Shown piece by piece: positions 22,058 through 32,195 of a stretch of DNA of 64,000 nt. Origin of the DNA: Rhabdophis nuchalis. Lineage: Eukaryota > Chordata > Lepidosauria > Squamata > Natricidae. Under the pieces are notes generated by a model. That model was not told the DNA's origin. It saw nothing but the letters and a program-made list of their open reading frames with translations, and ran no database searches. Within the stretch, counting starts at the first letter, position 1. Every line of letters begins with the position of its first letter. The stretch lies in the NCBI GenBank assembly GCA_039707465.1, contig CM077643.1:334706919-334770918 (forward strand), given 5' to 3'. The position numbers were made by a program, and so were the translations under genes.

Positions 22058-22724
22058 CTTTAGAGGATGCAGTAATGCTCTAATTTAGCATCTCATTGAA
22101 AATCAAAAGTTAGGTCTCAAATTGTAGTCCAGGTAGCATCCATTGTCTACAGATATCGACCAGAAGTTGGCCTGGGCAGAGGCCCCTTATTACTTTGGCT
22201 TTTGTATCCCATTTATTGCCAGGCAGCTGATTTGCAAAAATGGATCATTGCTGGCTGAAAACTGGTTCCCCAGAGTATATAAATGGTAACAAAAGCAGCA
22301 AGAAGAGTACTAAAATAAGTAAGTAAAGAACATTGGAAAGGACCAATCACTTGCTTGGTTTCTTAGTATGCAAGGATTTCTATTGTCCAGCTTGTAGAAT
22401 TTAGGTAGTAAATAATTACTTAATTTTGAATTAAATACTTGGGAAATGGAGTGGAAGGAAGATAACTATGGTATAATCATTGTCTAATTTGCCAAAAATA
22501 AATGAACTCCCATGCTTTTAAAGAACAACAACCAAAAACTCCCATAGGGAGGAGTCGTTTGTTTAATTGAGCAGTTCCTGCATTTTCCAAATGCTTGTTT
22601 AATGGTAAGGGAATTGCAGGAAGTTTGAGAAAACTATTCCAGGTGCTGAAATGTAGGTGCCATTAGAACACCTGTCTAAATAAATTAATTTTGTAATTAG
22701 AATTTATAAGTTATTTTGTTCTGG

Positions 22725-22965
22725 TCAGGCTGCCTTGCTGAAAAAGCCAGCTTTTTAGGGTGTGCCGGAAGGACTGGAGATTGGGAACTATGCAAAGCTC
22801 CAGGGGTAGCTCATTCCAAAGGGAAGGTGTTCTCACAGAGAAGGGTCTCCCCCTGGGGGTCACCAGCCGACACTGTCTGGCCGACGGCACCCTGAGGAGG
22901 CGAACTCTTTGGGGTTGTACAGGTGGGAGGCAGTAGGTGGTCTTGCAAGTACCCTGGCCTTAGGC
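22725..22965 (-). mobile_element. L2-clade LINE fragment, old copy of the C-terminal end
   Basis: The minus strand contains the L2 C-terminal block in decayed form: GTGCCGTCGGCCAGACAGTGTC, GACCCCCAGGGGGAGACCC and TTTGGAATGAGCTACCCC (the FGMSYP-like equivalent of WNDLP). The pattern is clear beside the copies at 26130 and 32375. No tail is visible. Confidence 0.75.
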
Positions 22966-23085
22966 CATCACTCTTTATTAGCCCAACTTACCCCATTAGA
23001 TGGCTGTTGTGAGGAAAATAGGAGGAAGTGTGTTATTTGTTCCCTTGAGTTATTGTAAAAAATAATAAAGGCGGGAAATAGATCG
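22966..23085 (+). repeat. Possible 3' end of a tRNA-derived SINE
   Basis: The order TGGCTGTTGTGAGGAAAATAGG, then GAGTTATTGTAAAAAATAATAAAGGCGGGAAATA resembles the 3' part of squamate SINEs with an L2-like tail. The tRNA-like head is missing. It runs straight into an AGAC microsatellite. Confidence 0.4.
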
Positions 23086-23091
23086 ATTGAT

Positions 23092-23115
23092 AGACAGACA
23101 GACAGACAGACAGAC
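23092..23115. repeat. AGAC microsatellite
   Basis: Six perfect AGAC units directly after the presumed SINE tail, preceded by GATTGATAG. Confidence 0.9.
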
Positions 23116-23116
23116 A

Positions 23117-25103
23117 TATCGGTTTTCTCAATTACAGAATAAAATTTAAGCAACAAAGCTCCCACCTTTTACAATACTAGTAAAATGTTTGAGGTTTATC
23201 TATACTAAGAGCCTTTTACATATCTTACAGTATCTTTCCCCTAATATATTTGAAGCCAGGGGCCTTCCCAGGGACAGTAGCACAGAAATAATGACTTGCT
23301 TTACTAATCCTGAGGTTGATTCTCATTCATTTGCCAATAAAGGAATTTGTGGAAGGGAATTACACATTTCCATAATGTGATTCCGCCTCTTAATTCTTTT
23401 AGGCTGGGACTTAAATTTGGAATGTATAGAAGTGACATTGCTAGGAACTGCCACATTTGATTGGTTCTGAAATCCTTCTGTGTAACACTGGGCAATTAAA
23501 ATGCTTTTTTATTGCTCTTTCAAGTGTAATCAAGCGAATAATTGAATAAAACTGAAGTAAGGCTGCAGCAGGGCCACCCACAATTACTGTGGCTTTTCAT
23601 AGCTGCTACAAATAGGTTAAAAATCCCAGATAGGGAAACACAATTTGCTCCATAGAGACAATACTTAGGTGAATATTAGGGCCAGAACATGAGAGTGGGC
23701 CCTCTGTTTATATATATGCTGGGATCTGCAAGCTTTAGAAGGTTAAAGACCACATTGTGGGAGCCGGTGTATAAAATTATGCATTGAAGTTCAACTCTTC
23801 ATTCACTCATGAAGTCCACAGAGGATGCATTCATGCAACATACAGTATTGAACTAAACTAGTCAACCACATTTTAGTTTAACTAGCATATTCAACGAATC
23901 TGGAAAATTATATTAATTTAGCAAATCATTGTTAATTTATACAAACCACGGATAGGTAACAAATTCTTAGCCTGACCAATTTTAATCCAAACAACCTAAA
24001 ATTTCTCCTCACAGTTTTCATGAGGAAAACACGAGGAGGGAATCCTTATGCTGTTCTGGGTTCATTGACGAGTAAGATTAAAGTATAATGGTAACGCATA
24101 ACTTTCGTTACTTGAATAGAACAGCTAAGCAGAATTTGTGGCACTTCAGAACAAGGACAGAAGATTCAGATCCCATTGTAGGATAGAAATAGTTCTTCTA
24201 TCTGCTGCTTCACTACCACACTGCTTACTAGGCAGATCTCATGAGACAAGGAATTGCTGTATGTCACTTTTCACTTAAACGCCATCTCATATCTAATCAC
24301 ATTTAAGTACATAGTCTCCACTGCAGAAACTTACGTTGAAATTCAACTCTCCATAGTTTGGTATTGCATGGATTTTTGTGTTTATTGTTCTATTTTCAAT
24401 GCCTATGAAGATTGTCAGTCATACAGGTCATGGTTTTCTCAAAGGCGCTTTTTCAAAAGGCAACTGGCCTAATCCTTTTTCCTTAAGGGAGAAGAAGACA
24501 TTTCACTTCTCAATGAAGAAGCTTCATCAGTTCTGTCTCAATGGGCAGGGGGAGGGGAGAAGGGAAGGCTTAGTTTTGACAGGATGGTGGAGGAGCGGGA
24601 ATGGAAGGATTGTATTTTTTTGCAGTCATCTCTCTCTGAGAGCTGATGAGGCCACTTGTTCCATTTTCAAATTTTATGTAGCAGGCCTGGGAGAAGTTTT
24701 CCTTCCTTAAGGAGAGAAAATGTTCCCTCCCAAACTACTGTTCTATATGGAAAAGAACTCCAGTTTTAGCTGAAACTCAGTGAGAGAGAAAAGTTTAAAC
24801 TAACCATTTTGCCTTTATTAAGAAAATTTAGAAGATTTACATTTGATAAGGTGGTTTAGATTTTCTTCCTTCCATCTTTCTTGGATGAAAACAATATGGG
24901 CATTTTGCCAGGACTATCCAGATATCTAAAACTCTGACCCAGCCAAATGATCTTGGCTCATGAGGCAGAAAAATCCCACGTGGATCTCTTTCCAAACCAA
25001 CAGTAAAAGTAAAATATTAACAGAATACATTACAACAACAATCCTGCCCTTTTCTGAGACCCCAAATTTTCTATCCGTGGCAACTGAATTACACTGTCCA
25101 ATA
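23117..25103. other. No gene seen
   Basis: AT-rich sequence. Overlapping frames at 24254-24472 and 24378-24710 have no recognisable domains. No tandem arrays of note. Confidence 0.45.
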
Positions 25104-25192
25104 CTGTGTTTCTCAACCTTGGCCACTTTAAGTCCTGTGGACTTCAACTCTCAGAATCCAGGACTCAAAGTCACCAAGGTTGAGAAACACTG
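25104..25192. mobile_element. hAT-type miniature element (89 bp), TTTCTCAACC family, with near-perfect 8-bp target duplication
   Basis: The ends are CTGTGTTTCTCAACCTTGG and CCAAGGTTGAGAAACACTG, inverted repeats of about 19 bases. The flanks are GTCCAATA (25096-25103) and GTCTAATA (25193-25200), a 7-of-8 match. Same family as 51860-51966. Confidence 0.85.
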
Positions 25193-25960
25193 GTCTAATA
25201 GCAGCTCTTGCCCTGAACCCAGCCAAAAATCAGCTTTTACCTTTTTAGAGGAATGCATTGTTAAAACTAAATAGATTGGTCCTGTTCAGTTGAAATTAAA
25301 TACAATGACAAGTGGCTTCACAAATAATGAAAGCACTGAATGTGATCATCATCTGGACAGAAAAGCTGCCAGTGCTTTCAATGCTTTGAATTTTTAATTT
25401 TCTTTTGAGCCCCAACAATTGCAGTTGAAATGTCTTAACACTGTGAAATGCGATCCTCCTCTCCAGCAAGTGATATTATGCTTAATGGATATAATCAAAC
25501 ACAACCGAAAAAATTCTTCACTTCTGACTTCTCCCTTCCTTTCCTGATTTTCCAGTTTCTGTTAGAAAGCTGGTTGGGATATAATATGTCATCTTGTGAC
25601 ACACGGCATTTTAAAGTGAGATTTCCTTAGAATTAGATGAAAAACTGCTGCAACTTGTAGGGAGTAAAAACCTTGTTGGTTCCTCTCCAGACTAACAATT
25701 TCTTTTGTTGATTTTAAAGTCTTATAAAACAGCTGTGGAAAATGAATGCATTTGGGCCAGTTTGTCATACGATTTATTTTACACAAGGCCATTCTAACTT
25801 ATTTTAATCTTAATACTGTAGATACAAAATCACTTTTTCTTTGAGGATATTGAAGCTGAACTTTTACACTGTACTAAACCTAATGTGGGTTTTCTCTAGC
25901 GCTGCATGAAATTTATCCAACAAACCAGAGTTAAATCCTAGCTTAGTGTGAAGTAAAGCT
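25193..25960. other. No gene seen
   Basis: AT-rich sequence without recognisable genes or families. Confidence 0.45.
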
Positions 25961-25963
25961 GGT

Positions 25964-26035
25964 TGTGTGTGTGTGTGTACATATACATACATACATACAT
26001 ACATACATACATACATACATACATACATACATACA
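25964..26035. repeat. Compound microsatellite, GT then ATAC
   Basis: About seven GT units are followed by about thirteen ATAC units. A second, similar ATAC array is at 36302-36361. Confidence 0.95.
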
Positions 26036-26129
26036 ATTCACTTGCTACACCTTCCTTTAGAAATACATATCAAGAGATTGCATCCATATTCTCTTCCAGC
26101 CACTTCTTCATATTCATTGAAATATTTTT

Positions 26130-26526
26130 TTTTTAATTGATTAGTTTTATATACCGCCCCCTCTCCCGAACATGGGACTCGGGGCGGTGCACAGGAATTA
26201 TAAAATATAAAAATACAACAATCCAAAAAATTAAAACTAGTATTAAATAAGGTTAACCCATGCTAAAAGCATGATTTAAAACCCAGTTAAAATAGTAACA
26301 TAGCTACATCAGCTATGCCAGGCCGGCTGCACGAAAGAAATATGTTTTTAATGCCTGGCGGAAGAGGCGAAGGTCTGTGATTGTGCGGAGGTCGGGAGGC
26401 AGGTCGTTCCAGAGGGCGGGGCCTGCCACAGAGAAGGCTCTTCCTCTGGGGGTCGCCAGCTGGCATTGCCCGGCGGACAGCACTCTAAGGAGGTCCTCCC
26501 TGTGGGAGTGGACTGGTCGGGTGGAG
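26130..26526 (-). mobile_element. L2-clade LINE 3' end
   Basis: The minus strand encodes RPVHSHREDLLRVLSAGQCQ, AFSVAGPALWNDLPPDLRT and ends FRAAGLA, followed by a 3'UTR with ACCGCCCCGAGTCC and GGCGGTATATAAAAC. At 26526 the L2 sequence stops and a CR1 3' end in the same orientation begins, so one inserted at or beside the other. Confidence 0.88.
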
Positions 26527-26752
26527 GTATAGAATAATAGAATTGGAAGGGATCTTGGAGGTCTTCTAGTCCAAGCTAGAAGACTGCTCAAGTAGGAGAC
26601 CCTATACCATTTCAGAAAAATGGCTGTACAGTCTCTTCTTAAAAGCCTCCTGTGATGAAGCAACCACAACTTCTGAAGGCAACCCGTTCCCACTAGTTAA
26701 TTGTTTTCACTATTAGGACATTTTTCCTTAGTTCCAGGTGGCTTCTCTCCTA
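26527..26752 (-). mobile_element. CR1 LINE 3' end
   Basis: On the minus strand the order is GAACTAAGGAAAAATGTCC, GGGAACGGGTTGCCTTCAGA, GCTTCATCACAGGAGGCTTT, then the CR1 3'UTR (TTGGACTAGAAGACCTCCAA) and ATTCTATTATTCTATA at the end. The CR1 tail abuts the L2 fragment. Reading through the join gives a chimeric CR1-L2 open frame (26313-26693, minus) that is accidental. Confidence 0.88.
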
Positions 26753-27892
26753 GATAGTTTCTTGTTTTGCCTTCTGGATTACCGGTCTTTCGTACTTTTA
26801 TGTTAACCAGTTTCAGAATTCACCATATGCTGTGCTAAAATGCTGAGAGTTGTAGACCCAGCCCATCTAGAAAGCTGCCATTCATTTGGGGAAAGTAGTA
26901 GGTAATTTTTCCAAGCATCTTAATATTCCGAGTAATGCAAAGTATATATTAACACAGAATGTGCTTGCCTACAATTTATACACAACCTTTGGGCAATATT
27001 GTAGTCCCTCTTAGATTACTGAAAGTTGCAGACAGTTTAGAGTTGCAGAATACAGTACTGTACGTTGTCTTTTTTTCCTCTCTTAATTCCCAAAAACATT
27101 CCCGGAGCTGACATTTTTGAGACTGCCATATATTGAGATGTATGCTTCTTTACGAAATTGAATCCAGTTGGTTCCATTGCTAATTCACAAATTTTCACCC
27201 ATTTCATTCCATGAAGAAAACAAGTTTGAGACTTGAGCCCATGCCGTCACAAACCTTTATACAACAACATTTCATAATTAAAATGAGCAGCTGGAGCAAA
27301 AGTGAAGCTCAAGTTTTGGCAGCACAATACCAAACTCCCCCATTTGAATAAACTGGAACCTCTCGTGCTGACGTCAGTGAAATGTTACCATTCATAAAAG
27401 CTTCTCATTTTGTACTAACAGGAAAAATAGTATCTGTTGGTCTCAGAATTATAATGCAAAGGCATGTTTGTAATTTGTATGGTTCAGAAAAGGAGGGCAA
27501 TGTTCTGAATTTTCCTTTCTTTTGAAATGCTCATCCTAAGGTACAGCTTTAAACCAAATGCTGCATTAAAACTAGTAGCATCTGTTTTGTAAATATTGGA
27601 TGCCATGCAAAGCCAGCATCTGTTGAATTAAACACATATGCAAAGGGAAGGATAAAAGTGTAGGGAGGATTTAAAGAGATTCTAAAAAATCAGCCATAAT
27701 AATTAGCTGAAGCTTGTCTGAATGTTTCCAGAATATCCTCTTGAGAAGAAGTAAAGAAATACATACCTAAAACTTGTTAGGCAAACAAGACAGAGTTTGC
27801 AGCCAGAATGTCTTGATGGCAGAGTGGTCCCAGTTAGTTTGCCATTCCTATCACCAGTATCCATCCATCAGTATTCTGTGCCTACTAATGAA
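26753..27892. other. No gene seen; unique-looking sequence with one CRE-like octamer
   Basis: No frame or repeat family was recognised. TGACGTCA occurs at 27369-27376. The tract from about 27100 to 27680 lacks repeat signatures and could be single-copy. Confidence 0.4.
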
Positions 27893-28089
27893 ATGAATGA
27901 AACAGGACAGGTTCAGACTTCAACAGATAGTTAGAACTGCAGAAAAAACAATTGCAACCAGCCTGCCTTCCATTGAGGATCTCTACACTGCACGAACCAG
28001 AAAGAGGGCTGAGAGAATAACTGCAGACCCCTCAAATCCTGGACATAAACTGTTTTAACTTCTCCCTTCTGGACACCCCTATAGGGCAT

Positions 28090-28337
28090 TAAGACTCGTG
28101 GTGGCACAGTGATTAGAATGCAGTGTGGCAGGCTAATTCTGCTGGTTGCTGGCTGCTAGCAGTTCAGCAGTTTGCGTCTCATCATTTCAAGGTTAATGCA
28201 GTCTTCCATCCTTCTGAGGTTGGTAAAATGAGAGCCCAGATTGTTGTCGCAGGCAATATGCTGACTCTGTAAACTGCTTAGAGAGGGCTGTAAAGCTCAG
28301 TGAAGCGGTATATAAGTCTAAGTGCTATTGCTATTGC
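28090..28337 (+). mobile_element. tRNA-derived SINE nested in the Rex1-like LINE
   Basis: It begins CTCGTGGTGGCACAGTG, typical of a tRNA-derived SINE head. The B-box region (TTTGCGTCTCA) is degenerate. The body has CCATCCTTCTGAGGTTGG, AAAATGAGAGCCCAGATTG and AGCGGTATATAAGTCTAAG and ends with a short CTATTG repeat. This is a very common squamate family. No convincing target duplication beyond GCAT was found. Confidence 0.85.
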
Positions 28338-28689
28338 ATGCCAAAACAATAGACACAGAGATAGTTTATTGCCCCGTGCCATCACTCTGCTGAACACCTA
28401 ATTCAAACAGCACTGTGTTAGGACTTAAAATATTTACATTACCTATGTAATAGTGTTCCATTGATATTATCCTCCTCATGTTATTATCTTTCTCATTTTC
28501 TCATCTGCCTCATCTTCTAATCTTTCCTACTACCTTCTCCTGTTGGTATCTATGATTTATCACTTGTTATATTTTATGATTAATGATTGTAACTATGAAC
28601 TATGATCTATGACTTTGTTGTTATATGTGCATTGAGACATATGCACTGGAGACAAATTTCTTGTGTCCAACCACACTTGGCCAATAAAG

Positions 28690-28728
28690 AATTCTATTCT
28701 ATTCTATTCTATTCTATTCTATTCTATT
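28690..28728. repeat. ATTCT microsatellite at the Rex1-like LINE 3' end
   Basis: About eight ATTCT units follow the AATAAAG of the LINE tail. The array starts exactly where the LINE ends, so it probably grew from the LINE terminus. Confidence 0.9.
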
Positions 28729-28730
28729 TG

Positions 28731-29983
28731 CTTAGATCATACTCAGCTGTGTATGTGTAGAGACAATTATATGTTCCTTATTTTTTTCCTTCATTCAGAG
28801 CCATTATGCTTGCCTGCAACATTAAATCTGATATTAAAAGCACTGTATTTTAATATATATTTCATTATTCTTTATCTCTGTTCAGATTTTTTTTTAAATG
28901 GAATTAAAAAACAAGTTTGCTACAATTAAATAAACATTTCCCTCATTATTTATTTTGTCTAACTTTCTATTTTTATAACTATGGACAAAGCAATTTCCAA
29001 ACAATTTCACTGGGTAAAACAAGGCCTTATAGTCACTAGTTATTTAAAGCCATAATACTGGATTTTAAAGATTAATTTAATTGGATGCTGACAATAACTA
29101 TACACCTTGCTAACATCATAATGGAATGGGGAACAGTACAGAAATATGTAAACTCATAATTCTAGTCATGGACTAATGCTTAAAATATTGCTTGCATTTT
29201 ATTGTTTTTTTCCTAATCTTCCACTAAATTCTTTATTTGCATTTTATAGAGAGAGAAATTTGCATATGTCGTTTACATCCCTTTTGTCTGAATGGCCGCT
29301 AGACTGTTTTAAAAGGACACTATAAAGCACCAAAACATATTGCTCTAAGCACCGTAGACAACTTTTTTCCAGCCAGGAAAAGCCAGAAGGTTTATGTGCC
29401 CACTTTGTGTCTGAGGAAAACAGAATTTCCCATGGGCTGTTTTGCTCCCCACCCCCACGCCCCCCATACCTCCCTTCAGAATTCTCCCAAAATGTTGAAC
29501 TCGCTAATTTACTCTCGAGCCCATTTATAGCTTTTTATTTTTAGGATTGTGTGTCCGCAATAAGACAGACTGCAGAACTGCCTTTTCTCTTTCCTGTCTA
29601 GAAGTTTTGGGTTAGTCTCTTGTGTGGGATTGTGGTTTATGATGCATATTGTCTTAAAATGGCTAGTGTGGGATTTCCCCCTGCTGCTAAGCAAGGCTGA
29701 ACTATTGTGATTATTAATTTCCAATTATCCCTTTATCAGTGCTGTGGAAAGATTAGACATATGTTTTTTTCCCCACATAATAAATTCTGAAATTGCTCCC
29801 TCTCTGAAAAATCTATTTCATTTAATATTCCCATTACGCTCTTGTTCTGATCAGCAGTGAGGTGATGAAAGCCTTGCAGCTGCCAAACATATCTGAATTC
29901 TCCTTTTTGTGTCTGTGCTGAATTTATAGAACATAGACGAATAGGGACAATTGGATTGTGTCTATTGAGAAATAAGCTGTACA
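28731..29983. other. No gene seen; contains two octamer motifs
   Basis: AT-rich and free of recognisable repeats. Two exact ATTTGCAT octamers lie 23 bp apart (29235-29242 and 29258-29265). Short minus-strand frames (29509-29724, 29736-29984) have no recognisable content. Confidence 0.4.
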
Positions 29984-29996
29984 TAACTACTTACAA

Positions 29997-30307
29997 AGGG
30001 TGGCTCAGTGACGAAGATGCTGAGTTTGTTGATCAAAAACGTCAGCAGTTCAGCGGTTTGAATCCCTAATGGAGTGAGCACCCATTACTTGTCCCAGCTT
30101 CTGCCAACCTAGCAGTTCAGAAGCATGTAAAAAATGCAAGTAGAAAAATAGGGAACACCTTTGGTGAGAAGGTAACAATGTTTCTTGCGCCTTTGGCACT
30201 TAGTCATGCCAGCCATATGACCATGGAGACGTCTTCAGGCAGCGCTTTGAAACGATGACTAGCCCATATGTGAGAGAGGTTAGGGTTATGGGAACCTTTA
30301 CTTTTAC
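29997..30307 (+). mobile_element. tRNA-derived SINE (Sauria-SINE-like) with perfect 13-bp target duplication
   Basis: The head GTGGCTCAGTGACGAAGATG and the B box GGTTTGAATCCC are tRNA-like. The body (CAGCTTCTGCCAACCTAGC, ATGTAAAAAATGCAAGTAG, CATGACCATGGAGACGTC) and the tail GGGAACCTTTACTTTTA match the common squamate SINE. TAACTACTTACAA flanks it exactly on both sides (29984-29996 and 30308-30320), the mark of LINE-mediated insertion. Confidence 0.93.
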
Positions 30308-30320
30308 TAACTACTTACAA

Positions 30321-30725
30321 GACAACAGTTCTCCATGAGTTGAAACTGCACAACACAGGGAGAGAGGGAACATGATAGCTACAGCTCCCCAGAAGTTGAT
30401 TAAAACTGCTCCAGGAAAGTTTCCATTGTCAATAATTGGTATTTCCTCCAGGGTTGAATAGTGGCTTGTGGTGTTTGGGCAGGTATTTTTAAGGAAAACA
30501 CCAAGTGCTGAAAATAAGTCAATTCCGCTTAATTTATACCGCAGTATCAATATTGCTTTCCCCCCACCTACCTTTTTATATAAAAATGCATTAATTGCAT
30601 ACTTATAATCACACTGTTTATTTAAAACATTTGTTTTTCTACTTCTTGCTTCAAAAAAATCTTGAAGGGGTTTACAAGGACTATATGCCTCCCTATAGTC
30701 TAAGAATTCTGGTTTGCTTCTTATA
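30321..30725. other. No gene or repeat recognised
   Basis: Only a featureless minus-strand frame (30311-30754) crosses it; it runs into the transposon at 30726. Confidence 0.45.
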
Positions 30726-31121
30726 CAGGTAGTCTTCGACTTACAGCAGTCCATTTAGTGACCAATTGAAGTTACAATAGCATTGAAAAAAGTGACTTAT
30801 GACCGTTTTTCACAGTTATAAGCTTTGAGGCATCTCCATGATCATGTAATCAAAATTCAGGTGCTTGGCAACTGGGTCATGTTTATGACTGTTGCTGTGT
30901 CCCAAGGTCATGTGATCGCCTATTGTGACCTTCTCAGAAATAAAGTCAATGGGGAAACCAGATTCACTTAACAACCGGGTTACCAATTAGTCAACTGCAG
31001 TGATTCACTTAACAAGTGAGGCAAGAAAAGTCATAAAATGGAGCAAAACCCATTTAACAAATGTCTCATTTAACAACAGAAATGTTGGGCTCAATTGTTG
31101 TCATAAGTCAAGGACTACCTA
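30726..31121 (-). mobile_element. Tigger-like (Tc1/mariner) miniature element, 396 bp, TA target sites
   Basis: The ends are CAGGTAGTCTTCGACTTA and the complement-matching TAAGTCAAGGACTACCTA, flanked by TA on both sides (30724-30725 and 31122-31123), as for Tc1/mariner elements. The interior has the family blocks CATTTAGTGACC, CTTATGACCGTTTTTCAC and CATTTAACAAATGTCTCATT. It has no transposase. It runs opposite in orientation to the copy at 32196-33702. Confidence 0.85.
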
Positions 31122-31123
31122 TA

Positions 31124-32195
31124 CAGCAACAAGCCAGGATGGGGACAGTTTCCATCCAAAGAGGCCCCCTTTGTCTGTTCAAAAGGCAGCATTCAGCATC
31201 TATGAGATTTTGCCTGATCTGATAATGGTTTGTCCATGCATGGCAAACAGTGGTTAAAGTTCCTTGTTTAATAATTCAGCATTAAACAGTTGGATTTTAA
31301 CCTTTTGATTTATATGTTGATGCAACTGATATAGCTTTTGAGACTAAGCAAGAGTTTGAGGATGGGGAACATCCAATTCTTTCAAAAATTCATTTCAGAT
31401 CTTTTCAAACCAAATTTTAAACCTTTCAAAAAATGTTGCACCTGGAAAAGAATAAACAGCATCATAGAAAGGAAACTCTAGAAACCTCTTTGGGTTATGA
31501 ATTAACTGTGGCCAGAGATCACTAGCCATTTGTTTGCCTGGAAAAGATTAAAGACATTAAGAGAAGATTAGGCTACACCCACAAATTCCTATCAGCCAGG
31601 GAACAGCAATAAGTTGATTTCCTGTCTAGATATGGAACTGATCCCAAAACTGTTATATGCAAAGGAGAAATCATTGAAGCCAATGGAAATCTTAGGGAAT
31701 CCCCCACTAAAAGGGGGAATTTTGCGATGGAAAGTAACAATCAAGCACTGCCTGCTATCCTGTCATGACATCTCCCAGGCATACAAGCTGCACTTCGAAG
31801 TTGATAAACTCATCTGGGAAAATGTTGAGCTGGAGCAGATAAGGGTTTTTCACATGTACAGAGAGGACAAAAGAAGTTGAAATGGGTGGATGAACTGGCA
31901 GATAAGAAGTTTTGAAGTTGGTGGAAATAAATTATGAAAGGCAAATTTAAATTGGATTTAGGCGGATTTATCTGCCCAAGAAAGGCAGGTTCCAGGATGA
32001 GCTGAAAACTACTGAAGATCTGGAGAGCCCTGGGTGAAGGGAAGATAATCAAAAATAAAGGAGGAAGAGACTTTGCAAGATCACCTTTATCAGCACAGAA
32101 TTCCAAAAAGAGAATAAAATCAACATTCTGTTAGTCATCAGAGATGGCCAACCAAGTTTATCCGATACCCTTGATTAACTCTAAAAGGGAACTTA
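31124..32195. other. No gene seen
   Basis: Some A-rich stretches here resemble a worn LINE, but no family was recognised. The overlapping frames at 31614-31880 and 31810-32106 have no domain that I know. Confidence 0.4.

Larger units (their letters stand above)
27893..28730 (+). mobile_element. Rex1-clade LINE 3' end, interrupted by a SINE
   Basis: Before the SINE the plus strand reads LQQIVRTAEKTIATSLPSIE, then RAERITADPSNPGHKLF, a stop, and LLPSGHPYRA. After the SINE the same protein resumes as QNNRHRDSLLPRAITLLNT and stops. This is the C-terminal pattern of Rex1-type LINEs (a clade related to CR1). The 3'UTR ends CACTTGGCCAATAAAG followed by an ATTCT array. One in-frame stop and the nested SINE show that it is not active. 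Confidence 0.8.

Noticed and set aside
27369..27376. TGACGTCA as a distal CRE
   Set aside because: A single octamer in a tract without other promoter features and 25 kb from LTBP1; not enough to call.
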